A stretch of DNA of 64,000 nucleotides from Diphasiastrum complanatum (Eukaryota; Streptophyta; Lycopodiopsida; Lycopodiales; Lycopodiaceae), in assembly GCA_029204225.1 (NCBI GenBank), contig CM055101.1, forward strand, positions 59,194,094-59,258,093. The letters are read 5' to 3'. The notes under the pieces were generated by a model that saw only the letters and a program-made list of their open reading frames with translations, was not told the origin of the DNA and did no database searches. The translations under genes and the position numbers were made by a program. This document shows, one piece after another, positions 13,801 through 25,400 of the stretch; positions within the stretch are counted from its first letter, which is position 1, and every line of letters starts with the position of its first letter.

Positions 13801-16800
13801 TCGTGAAAAAAAATTTAATTTAATTTTTTGTTTTTTTGGAAAAATAGCCTATGGCTGAAATTTTTTTACGGGAGCAATGGTCAAACCAGCGTTTTGCCTC
13901 CCAGAAGTGTAGTAGATAGGGTTCAAACGGATAAAAGTCAATGCTATTTGGTTGTTATTTGCTTGGTTCTCAGTAATTGTTAATGCTACAGTTTGGGCTA
14001 TCAACTCTGTGGATGATGATCACTTTTGCAATCATTTCACTGGAGATGTGAGTGCAATGTGCATACAATTGGGGGCATAAATATTGGACCCTTATCGGCG
14101 CGCATTTGGACCCCATTTTAATCTATGGGGGGGTGCTGTTGAAATAAATGCCTATTTTGCCCCTTGAGGCTTGTATACTTGTAACCTGTAAGTTGTGCAT
14201 AAGACGTGGGGGTAAAACATTTATGTACGTAGTACACCCCACTTGTGCTAATTAGGCAAGTAATAACAAGTAGGTTGAGGACCCTTATGGTTAGAATTAG
14301 CAAGACACCACCTCTATACATTACATGCTAAATGTAGCCCAAAGTTTGGAGGGGTTTCCATGCCCTAGTATTTGAATAATCATTCAATTTGTGTGAACTT
14401 TGAAGTCCTCTCTCTCTTGCTTTTGTGTTCTACTCCATAGCTGGTTTTTTCAAGCTTTCATAGTGTGCTTACTATGCTGTTATGATACTCCATAGCTAGG
14501 CCTTGGAATTTGTCAAGTGCCCCCCCTAGTATTGTCGCCGGGGGGGGCGGGGGGGGGGTCGGCGACAGCCACCTAGGCCCCCCTTAGCGGGGGGATTGGG
14601 GGGCAGTGCCTCCCAAAGCAAAAAGCGAGGTACAATTGCTCTACAGTTCTCTATCTCTGTCCCACTGGAACCATATGTGATCGTCATGAACAAGCTAGAG
14701 GTTAATTTTGAATTTTTATCCTTGACAGAACCCAACATGGATTAATGCACCTGAACTGGACCATCCTGTACCCGAAACATTCGGCAAACCACACAGTAAT
14801 AATGCTCTTAATTAGAGCTTTCATCTGATACCCATATTGCCCAAGAAAAAAAAAACGATTCTAAACGATTCTAGAATGTTTCCGAATCGCGATTCTAAAC
14901 CGCGATTCGGAACGCGATTATGAATCGTAGTGCATCTATGATCTTAACTGCAATACTAAATCAACCAAGAAAGCTTGAGAAAGTTAGCTATGGAAAACAT
15001 GAATTACAAGGAGCATTGCGTAAGCACCTCACAACACCAAAATTTACAAAAGAAAATGAATAGCTAAAGAGAGAGAGGAGGGTGAGGGTCCTCCAAGTCC
15101 TTTGTAAGGCAAGCAATACATGCATGGAAAGTATACGTTTCAATCATAAGAGTGAGCTACTTGGCCAAGTGGGCCACTTCACTATTTTATTTAAGTTACA
15201 AATAGGGGTCATGTATTTGATTAATAACATGTCCCATAAATAATGTACAGCTTATAACATAATTAGTGCTTAGCCAAAGGGGTAAAATAGGCATTACTCT
15301 TCAACACCCCCCCTTAATGGCAATTTTATTTCAGCTAACATCCAACAAAGTTCTGTACTTCTCAAACTTATCTTTACTAAGATGTTTAGTAAAGATATTA
15401 GCAATCTAATCGTTGGTGTTGCAATACGTTAGCTCAATCTCATCACTGTGCACTTTTCCTTGTATAAAGTGCTAGTCCACCTCTATGTGTTTTGTCTGTG
15501 CATGGTAGACTGGATTTCTTGCAAGCTGAATGCAGCTTTGGTTATCACAATGTAATGGAAGGAAATGCATGTTTTGGATTATCTTTTCTTTCAGAAAGAT
15601 TCTTGCTTCTCATCTCCTCCTGTAAAACAAGAGCACATAACTCCCCAAAGGTTGGGAGTTGGGCCCTAGCAGAAAGGGCATCACATAGTCTTGACAGTTG
15701 AATGACAAACTATTCAAGACTATGGAAACAATACCTCCTATCACTTACTATCTCTCCCACTGAAGCAAGCTGGTCCATAAGATCCTTGACCTTTGTGATG
15801 TGATCATTGATTGTTGCACCTGCTTCCATCTTGAGAATGTGTAACCTGTTTTGCAAGTAAATAAGCTGAGCTGAATCCACTATTTTAAACATAGACTTCA
15901 GAATGCTCCAAGCTTCCATTGCATCCTTTGCATTGCAAATATGAGGAATAAAGTCGTCTTTGACAAGAAGATTGATCACCATATGAGCCTTCTGTCTCCT
16001 ACTAATGTGGTCCTTCAATTCAGGTCAAGATGTAGGTACAGGCTCTCTACCTGTAACTATCTCCCAACATTTCTTGTCCATCAAGATGTTAGCCATCTTG
16101 AACTTCCACACTTTGTAGTTTGTGCAATCGTGTCTGCTTGATTCACCCAACAAACTCTCTCCAAGACTAGCCACACTAAAATCTTTGCTCAAACAGAAGC
16201 TCAGCCTGAAAGGAATTAGAAAAGAAACAACTTCCAGCACCTCGGGTATCACCCCAAACTAGGGTATGTAGCCACTTCAAGGCAACCCTTCAGCTCCTTC
16301 TTTTGACTTTGCCACTTCATATGGCCTTCCTTGCTAGCACAAGCACTAGACGTCACTGGATCAAAAACCAAAAGCTCCTAAAGAAAGTGCGCCCTACTTT
16401 TGTGTAAGCTCCTCCAAAAAGTCTTCCCAAAACTCAGCCAAATTAAAATGTTTTTGGATCATCCCACTCTCCTTGCCAATAGCTCTCCAACAATACAAGA
16501 CTCAACTTGATCTGACTTCTCTAGATCAAAAGCGCTCTCTTACAAGATGGAGGTGCTTGTGGAAGATGAGAATCTTCTCAAGAATCTAAGCACTCACAGA
16601 CTCACAGGCTAGACAACCTGCTCTGACACCATGATGAATTGCAAGACCTAGCTATGGAGTATCTTAACTGCAATAGTAGATCAACCAAGAAAGCTTAAGA
16701 AACTTAGCTATGGAAAACATCAAATACAAGGAGAATTGCATAAGCACCTCACAACACCAAAAGTTGAAAGAGAAAATGAATTGCTAGAGAGAGAGAGGAG

Positions 16801-18906
16801 GGCGTGGGTCCTCCAAGTCCCTTGTGAGGCAAGCACCTCAAGTACATGCAGGTGTCAATCATAAGAGTGAGCTACTTGGCCAAGTGGACCACTTGCACTA
16901 ATTCACTTAAGTTACAAATAGGGGGGTCTCCTGTATTTAACTAATTGCATGTCCTATGAATAACGTACAAGGAACTCTGTTTGACGTGAACCAGTCCTGG
17001 CATTAAAATTGCAAATCAATAATATATGACCCCGCTCTAAATAACAAATAATATCAAAGGATAAATCAGCATATGGAAAATTGGCACCTCAGCAAAAGAA
17101 GATGTCACAGGAGGAAAGTACTATGCAAACCTTCCACTGGAGGCTTAGAAGCCCGTTCTGTGACTCTTTTGGGCCGGAAGTACTGTTCGTTCCATACAGT
17201 ACGTACTAGGTCGGAACGTTTTTTTTAAATTTAAAAAACAGGTATAAAGTGCCACCTGCTGGCCGCAAGCTTCGTTCTTGATATTACATTGAGGGACGCT
17301 AGATATCAGAAATGCTGGAAAATATACAGTTCAAGCAGAAACAAAATTGTACTAGCTATTTGAACCATGGCTAGTACTGGGGTGATCATAAGGACCAGCT
17401 CGATCTGTATAGTTTCCCTTGGACCGCAATGGACCACCAGCACCATATCGGTTGCTGTCACGTCTTCCATCTCTGTCATATCCTTTATCTCGATGTCCAT
17501 GTCTTGTCTGACGCTAGATAATGCATATCTTGTCTAACTCATGCAACTAGGAGTCTTGGAAGCCGCTATTTTTATGTGATTGTGTGCTGATACAGAGCTG
17601 CTTGTAGCCAAAAAATCTGGCAAAAATGAATGAAATTTTTGCAGCTAATGCTGATCCTAGGATCGCTATCTGAGCCACGTTCTTAAGATCTGTAACAGTT
17701 TGCTATATTTAACCTGTGCCTAACAAGTAATGTTTTGTTTTGTCATGCAGAGTTCACAGCTGGGGTGCTCTTGTAAAGAGACTAAGTGCTCACCCGAGTC
17801 ATGTGATCATGTGCTTCTTTTTGATTCAGACAACACGGATGCCTGTGATATTTATGGGCAGTCGATGCATGGAAGGTTCCCATATACTATTTCTGGTCAA
17901 ATTATTCTGCAAGTAAGTGTACTTTTGCTGCTACCTACTGGTGGTTTTATGATACAAAAGGCTGCACTTGTTTTGTTGTTGGGGGAAGTGTTAATCTAAT
18001 TCTCTGCCAATATTCTTGTTAAGAAATGTTACAAAAAAATAGGCTTTGTATTGTTTAGGGTTTAGGGTTTAGGGTCGACGTCACGTGGGCAACTAGTCGG
18101 AGCATGTCTTGGTAGATGTCCGCCGACACAACGAACGGAAGCTAGAAGGAGGATTTCACGAGAGCCAGTGAGAGATAATGGGTAGACTACCGGAGCTGCA
18201 GCTACGTGCCCTCATAGTCCTCGGACCTGCTCCCCCCTGACCAAGTTGGCGTGGGCGAGGAAACGCAACGGATTGGAATTAACTTCACCGTAGAACAACT
18301 TCCCATGGTCCGGGACAGGGTCCCTCGTCGTCGGGCCAGCCAGTAGGTCTTTTGGTTCCGGGTAGTGAACGACACAGTTATGATGACCATCCACTCCACT
18401 GGCGACCATTCACTCCCTGTAGTGCTTGGAGAAATGGGACCGTCGGACGGATAGCTGCAGAACTAGTTCATTTGGATTGACCTAATTGCGTTTCTAACCC
18501 GTCGAACGACCATTTTGACCGGACGATGCCCAAATCGGGCCAGGCTCGGTCCCCTGAGTACGTACCCGCTCTACGAACCAGTGGACTGTATTCCTGGACC
18601 ATTGATACATTCTACGCAGGTTTAAGTGTATGCTGCGAAAGTGCAGCTTTGATGTTGAACCTGCACATACCTGTGGTGCAATGCCTACGACACAATGAGG
18701 ACGTGGGTGGGGTTGATGATGTTTATGGATGATGATTATGCTTGTGGCTTGTTTTGATGGTTATGGCTGTGGGGTTGTGGGTTTAGGGTGATTTGTTAGG
18801 GTTTGGGGTGTTGTGTTAACTGTGCCATTTGTTGGGGTGTCGGGTTTAGGGTCTTATGTTAAATGGTTGAACATGATGCATATGTTTTGAATGAGATGCA
18901 TATGTG

Positions 18907-18953
<47 letters not shown>

Positions 18954-21900
18954 TTGCACGGAGCAAACCATTTTTGACTAACAATTCAAACTTCACAGAG
19001 CTAACCATTTGTAAGCAACCACAATAAATTAGCCATGACACAAATAGACTGTAAAAAAAATATATACATCTCATTTGATGCCACTGTACACGATGCTAAA
19101 ATGTGTATCAGTATCTACAAGTCTGCGCTAAACAAATCATCCCTCTGCGTGCCAGATGCATCTGCAGGGGTGTCAAACACAAAGTCTGGCTCGGAGTCTG
19201 GAGGCATTTGGGACTCCTCTAGGTCTGGGCCAATGCCTGCCAAGAGACGACTAGAAAAATCATCGGTGCGTCCCCTCTTGGCTGGCCTGCCTCTGGGTTT
19301 GCCGGAAGGAACCCTCTGTGGTACACTCCTGCCTGGGGGTCTCCCTCTGCCACGGGGGGGTCTCTGGGAGGAACTGCCTGCCTGTGATGCTCTGAGTCGT
19401 CTCTGCGCTATCTGTCTCTGGGCAGCAGCCTCTGTCTCCCTCGCAAACTCTGACCAGCCATCATCTGAAAGGGGGCGTGATGCGGGGGTACTGGGTGGGG
19501 CACGTGGACAATCCCCTGCTAAGTCGACCATCTCGTCTGAATCATATGTGGGCTCATCATCAGAGGAGGGCAATGGAACGTCAGTAGGGAGGGTGGTGGT
19601 CTCATCGACATCGGCATCATCCTCGGGCTCACCCCGCAGAGCACGCCGAACAACATCATCCGGATTAAGCTCTGGCTCATGATCTGCCGCTGCAACCAGG
19701 CACTCATCGGGATTGACCTGCACAAGTCAATCATTCGTGAGAATAACCGAAGCAACCGTGAGGGCATTAAACTGAATGTCTCAAACCAATACGAAAGCAA
19801 AACGACAGAGCAACGAAATACCTGCAGCAGTAGGGCGTGTGCGCCTCCTGCCCTCATGCTCTCCGTGATGCCTCGAGCCACTCTGGTGTTGGTGTTGCAG
19901 TACACCAGGTCATTGCACCGCTCCGTCGTCAGACGGTTCCACCTGTTCGTGTGAACAAGGCTGAACGCTGACCAGTTCCGCCCGCACACGCAAGCAGAAC
20001 AGTCCTGCATTAATTGGCAACAACTCGAGTGAGTACCGACCTTGTAGAGAAAATGCGAAAACTGGTTGGATGAATGAGATCAGACAACGTACTTGTGAAA
20101 GGACTGTAGCGCGAGCGTCCTCAGGTCTGGCTGCCCGGCACCGTAGCTCTCCCACCATGATACAGGCAAGAGCCTATTCTCTCGAACACATGCAAGGTCC
20201 TCGCCGAACAACCCCAGAGAGTGCCTATAGTTGAGCAACGATATGCTTGAGTACACTTGAGCCCGCGCAGGGAAATTGAACGAACGACAACGTACGATAG
20301 ATCAAGAGTTTACCTGTAACCAAGCCTCTGCACCTCGAGCCTGCTACGGAACCCAGTGTCGCTGCTGAGGAGGCGGATGTATGCGAACCAGTCCGCACGT
20401 AGCTCTTCATCATCGTACTGCCTCTCGCTCTGAAAAAGCGGATGCAGTATGTGGGCCACATTGTGAATGGGCCAATGAAACTTCTCACATCGCCGCTGCC
20501 ACAAGTGCCTGATAGGCTCCAACCTGTTGTCCAAACCACGTGGAGGCAATAGTTACATACCATCGTGTTGCGGCAGCAAGACGAAACAGAGTGCGAAATG
20601 GAAGTAAGGATGGTGAGACGAAAAAAAGTTATACCTGGCAGGGTCCAGCTCGGAATGCTGGAGAGACTCGCCTATGCGGTCCATGAACTCGTAGATGAGG
20701 CCCATCGTGCACCCCTCGCGATCAACGAGCCTCAGAACAGAGTAGATGGGGTGCATGATGTCCATCAGCTACTGCATATCCACCCAGAAAGGCTCCATGA
20801 ATAAGATGTCGTGGAAGGCCAAGCCCTCTGGGGTCGTGAACAGGTAGGTCCATGGCGGTGAACTCTGCCGAAGTGGCCATGTGCCGCACCCTTGAGCTTG
20901 TGTAGCCGCTCAAGCATGATGAACTGGTAGGCGAAGCGGGTGCGAGCGGGCTTCTTCAAGTCGAGCCTGCATTGACAAACGGAATGAGAGGCACACATGA
21001 AACGAGCCAAAAAAAAAGAGCATCTTGACGAGCCAAAAAGTAAGTGGCAGCTTACCTGTTGAATGTGCGGAAAAGCGCAGTCATGCGGCGCTTGCGTGTG
21101 ACGAAGTCCATGACCGCAAGTGCCCTCGTGAGAATGTCACTGACCCAAGGCAGGCGCCCGATGGAATGCAGGAGGAGGTCCAGTGAGTGTGCGGCGCATG
21201 GCGTCCACACGATGGAGGGGTAGTCTGCCATAAGAAGCTCCCCCATACTGCAGCAATTGGACGCATTGTTCGTCACAATCTTTCGCGATACATTCACACG
21301 ATCAGTTCTCAGCTCGGAAACACATTGCAATCAATCGAAAACTACGCAGAACTATTGTATCAACGTCAAGCAGCAAATGAGCAAGCAACTAATGAAAGAA
21401 TATTATACCTGGACAACGCGCTGTGGTCCGATCTCCTCTATCGCCGCGCGAATGATATTGTAAATGTACTCGGCCGAATGCACTCTCCCTGCCTCAGAGG
21501 CGTCGATGCTGCGCAAGAACATGGAACTGTAACAACTGGAAACAATCACGTTGATGAGTGGACGTCTGCGACGATTAGTCCACCCATCAGCCATGATGGA
21601 ACAGCCGTATCTATCCCAAGCCTCGTGCAGTGCGGCCAGTCCTGGAGCAAAGGGCCTCGTAGGGTGTCGGCTGTGGGTGGTGTGTAGCAGGGCCCGCAGA
21701 CTGCAACTTTCGAGACAGCCTCTCGAAAGATGCGGGATGATGCCATGATAAAGGGGAGGTTCAGGTCATAGAACATCTGTGCTATGGTCCTGGTGGCCTA
21801 TCTGTGTTGCCCCTCTCTGAAAGATCCCGACATGGACATCTGTCTGGTGCCTTGGGATGTGGATGGCTGGGATGATGCGGATGGACGATGCGGATGTCGA

Positions 21901-22376
21901 GGTGGTGGCATAGGTGCAGGTGCGGAAGCGGAGGATGTGGACGGGCCGTGCAGATCTGACGGTGATGGCAGAGGCGTACGTGCAGCAGTGGAGGCCGTGG
22001 ATCCATGGGGAGTACTGGTGGAGGCGGATGCGGGGCCGGGGGCAGATGCGACGGTGGGGGCGGTGGCGCTGGGTGTACCAGTGGCAGGGTCGGTGGCAGT
22101 GGGTGCACCAGTAGAAATAGAGTCCGTGGCATGTGGACGGCTCGCCGGGCTCAGCAGCTGTCTCAGAATATGTCTCCATAATGTGAGCCCTCTCCGCAGC
22201 GGGGATGACCATACAAATGCCAATCCCGTAGCGTCCCCCCGTGGGTCGGACTCGCAACCCCCCCAGATGTGCTCGAACCCGAGAGGCGTTCCCTGTGAAC
22301 TGCTTTCGACAAAAAGGGCAACGCCCCTTTTTGTTGGGCATGACCTCCACCTCATCCCAAATGGGACGAGTAGCCA

Positions 22377-22420
<44 letters not shown>

Positions 22421-25400
22421 GCACACACACAGAAGCACTAAAATCCAAGCTCTCTCCCGCCCTAAACCCTAAACCCCAAACCCAAGCACCCTTGAACCTA
22501 AATCCTAAACTCACACACACACACTGTGCACACACACAAATCCTCTCTCTCTACGTTCCTCACTCTCTGTCTCTTCCTCTCTCTCTCTCACACATTGATC
22601 ACCACACACACACAACTGAATGCACACAAATCAACACACAATTTTCACATACAATTTTCTCACACACACAAACACCATCTCTCTCTCTCTCTATCACTCT
22701 ATGCTCTCCCCCACTCTCCCTCTTCCGCCCTCTTCCTCCCTCTGCCTGCTCTCGGGTTTTGCGGACTGTCAACAGGGCCCGCGGGTTTTTGCTTCTTTTT
22801 TTTAAAAAAAACGTGTCCGGGGCCCAGACGAGTTCTGGGCCCCGGACGCGTCCAGCCTTCAAAAAAAAAAAAAATTAAAAAAAAAAGGACGCAGACCCCG
22901 CGTCCAGGGGTCGGACGTGTCTGGGTCCAGGCGTCGGACGCGGACGCAGACGCGGCCATTTTGGCTCGGACCCTCATGTCTAATACATATCATAGAATCA
23001 GGTGGTACTACCATTATGGTGCCGCCCTCAGACTCACGGTACTAGGGCGGCACCAATAAATAATATTTTTTATTATTATATTTTTAAATTTTCTAATAAA
23101 AACCCCTTTTATTAATGTAAATTGGGGTAAAAAATTCTGAAAAAAAAAGGTTTAGGGTTTAGAAAAAAGGGGGGACTGTACAGGGGGCATTGTGGGGGAG
23201 CAGACCTTTGGGTCAATGGGAGTGCAGCATGTGGGAGAGCAACAAATCCGGACAGGTACACCGTCACATGGGCACTGTGGGGGAGCATACCACGGACCCA
23301 ATCAGAGTGCAGCACGTGGGGGAGCAACACATGGGGGCAGGTACAGTAGCACATGGGCACTGTGGGGGAGCAGGCCATGGGGCCAATGGGAGTGCAGCAC
23401 GTGGGGGAGCAACAAATGGGGGCAGGTACAACGGCACATGGAGGGATCATCAACAACTGCACATGGGAAAACAGGTTGTGGTGTTAAATAGGCACTCACG
23501 AGGTTGTGAGAGAGCCAGTGAGAGCCATTGAGAGGCTGTGAGAGGCTGTGAGAGCCAGTTTGAGAAACAGGGTGTCGTGAGATGGCGGAGCGCATACCAC
23601 CGAAGCCTGAGGGCGAAGCCACGAGGAAGATGTCCGAAGCCACAATGAAAGGCATCGGAAGCAAGAGGCAGACATTGCAGAGATGTTGCGACAGACTCGA
23701 TAGAGACACCCAGAGCTGCAGATCCTCGCCCCCGCTGTGGCCCCTGCCCCCGTTGTCGAGCTGGATTTGGATGAGCAGATCAGAATGAAGACAACTCATC
23801 ATGGTTAGGGAAAGGGCGGCCCGCCGTCGGGCTAACCAAGAGGCAGATCGGGCTAACCGGGAGAGCGACAGAAGAATGCACCTGACGACAGCGAGGAGTC
23901 AATGGAGGATCTGTAGAATAGATAGGATCCAGCCGTATGTGGCTGAATGTTGTTATGTAGTTTTCGGCAGCAGATGAGGCAACATTTAGTGTTTAACACA
24001 GTGTAAAGAACAGCCCCAGCCATATATGGCGGGATACGTATTGTTATTTTGATACAACTGTTGAATTAATGTTCAGTGTGTTTTTGTGCAACGCGTGCCT
24101 GGGAAATTGCAATGTAATACATGTGTTTATGAAATGCTATCAAGGGGGGTGTATTTTTGTGAAGTGCATCTGCTATCAATCTCTGTAGTTGAAACTAATT
24201 GAAAATACAATTCAAACACGCACATACCATTCAAAATAAAATTGAAAACAGAGCATCACATTTACAAACTGAAAAATACACAATGTGCAGCAAATAAAGT
24301 ACGTCCAACATTGGATATAATATGTAAAATGGTCTGAATACAGTGTTCGACCATCTGGCCGCCAAACATGGAACATGATATCAAACTGCTAAAAATAAAA
24401 TAACAGAGCTACAATCAATGCTCTGGCTCTGACTCAGATGAATGCTCCTAAGACAACTCAGGGCCCCGAGCTGACTCTCGCAATCGATATCTATGCCTGT
24501 CTGGAACCGGCATGGGCTGTGTATCCGAGGAGGACTCGTCATCCACATCCTCCCAATCTGCCTCTGCATCAGACCCCAAGCAAGCCAGACCAACTAGACC
24601 TGCTCCAGCTGGCTGTGATAGTGCACCTTTGCCTGCAGCTCGGGCCCTGCGAGGTCGTCCTCTCTTCCCTGGCTGTTTCCTTGCTCTGCCTTTCTTGTTC
24701 GGTGCACCCTTGGGCTTTCCTGGTCTCTTGCGGACGAGGGGAGCCGTCAATGCCTCATCACCCCCATTCAAATCACCTGGCTGGCTAGGCTGGGCCCAAG
24801 CTGAGGCTGGCTGGGATAGAGAAGCCAAAGAGGGGTGTCCCTGTGCAGCTGATAGAGGAGGATGAGCCCATGGAGTGTGTGCCCGTAAGGTTGCTGCTGG
24901 TGGAGGAACTGGCTGTGGAGGGGCCGTTCCTGCAGGAGGCAAGTACTGCAGCGATATGTATTGAAAGGGGCGCTGTGGTGGCCGACACTGGTACATCCTG
25001 GGTGCTGCCAAAGGAGGAGCCAGTGGAGTGGGTGTTGTCAAAGGAGGAGGATGTGCCATGGGTGTTGCCACTGGAGGAGCCACTGTGGATGTGGGCGCTG
25101 CAAGAGAAAACCTGGGCACAGATGGTGGCCTGCCATGGAGACCTAGTGCTGTAGAAGTGGATGGCGATGGAGGGGCTGCAGGCCTCAATGGCATTGGTGG
25201 CACATATAAACCCTCTGAGGGGGCGGAGGAACTGCAGGCACCTCATGTAGCTGCTCTGGCTGAGACTGTGTAGGGCATGCTGGCTAGAGAGGATGGGGGC
25301 GCCCTGACGCTCGGCATCTGTTGGGCCTCTGAATCCAACGTGGCAATCAAGTCGTCCAGGTGGGCATCCGAATACAAATGCTCTGGGCTCTGGGCTCCAA

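Larger units (their letters stand above)
13700..16970 (-). mobile_element. Ty1/copia element, minus strand, internally deleted
   Basis: Minus-strand order: 5' LTR (16633 to about 16970, truncated at its outer end), primer-binding site TGGTGTCAGAGC (16621-16632), gag, RNase H end, polypurine tract AAGGGGGGG (plus ccccccctt after 15305), then a 3' LTR at 13700-15305 interrupted by a hAT element. The LTR copies share long matches such as CAATCATAAGAGTGAGCTAC. Most of pol is missing between RNase H and gag. No target duplication could be assigned because the right end is lost. Confidence 0.82.

Noticed and set aside
18054-18074. Telomere (TTTAGGG)n
   Set aside because: Only about three units inside an intron, so an interstitial motif.
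18202-18409. Minus-strand open frames with [16 protein letters not shown]
   Set aside because: Related to the 113-bp repeat unit at 32864, which translates in several frames; judged a non-coding repeat.
21784-22878. 364-codon open frame on the plus strand
   Set aside because: It is antisense to the hAT-A BED and linker region and runs into CT/CA simple repeats; an artefact of GC-rich composition.
22526-22880. Open frames in CA/CT-rich DNA
   Set aside because: Low-complexity dinucleotide translation (SLSLS, HTHT), no protein signal.
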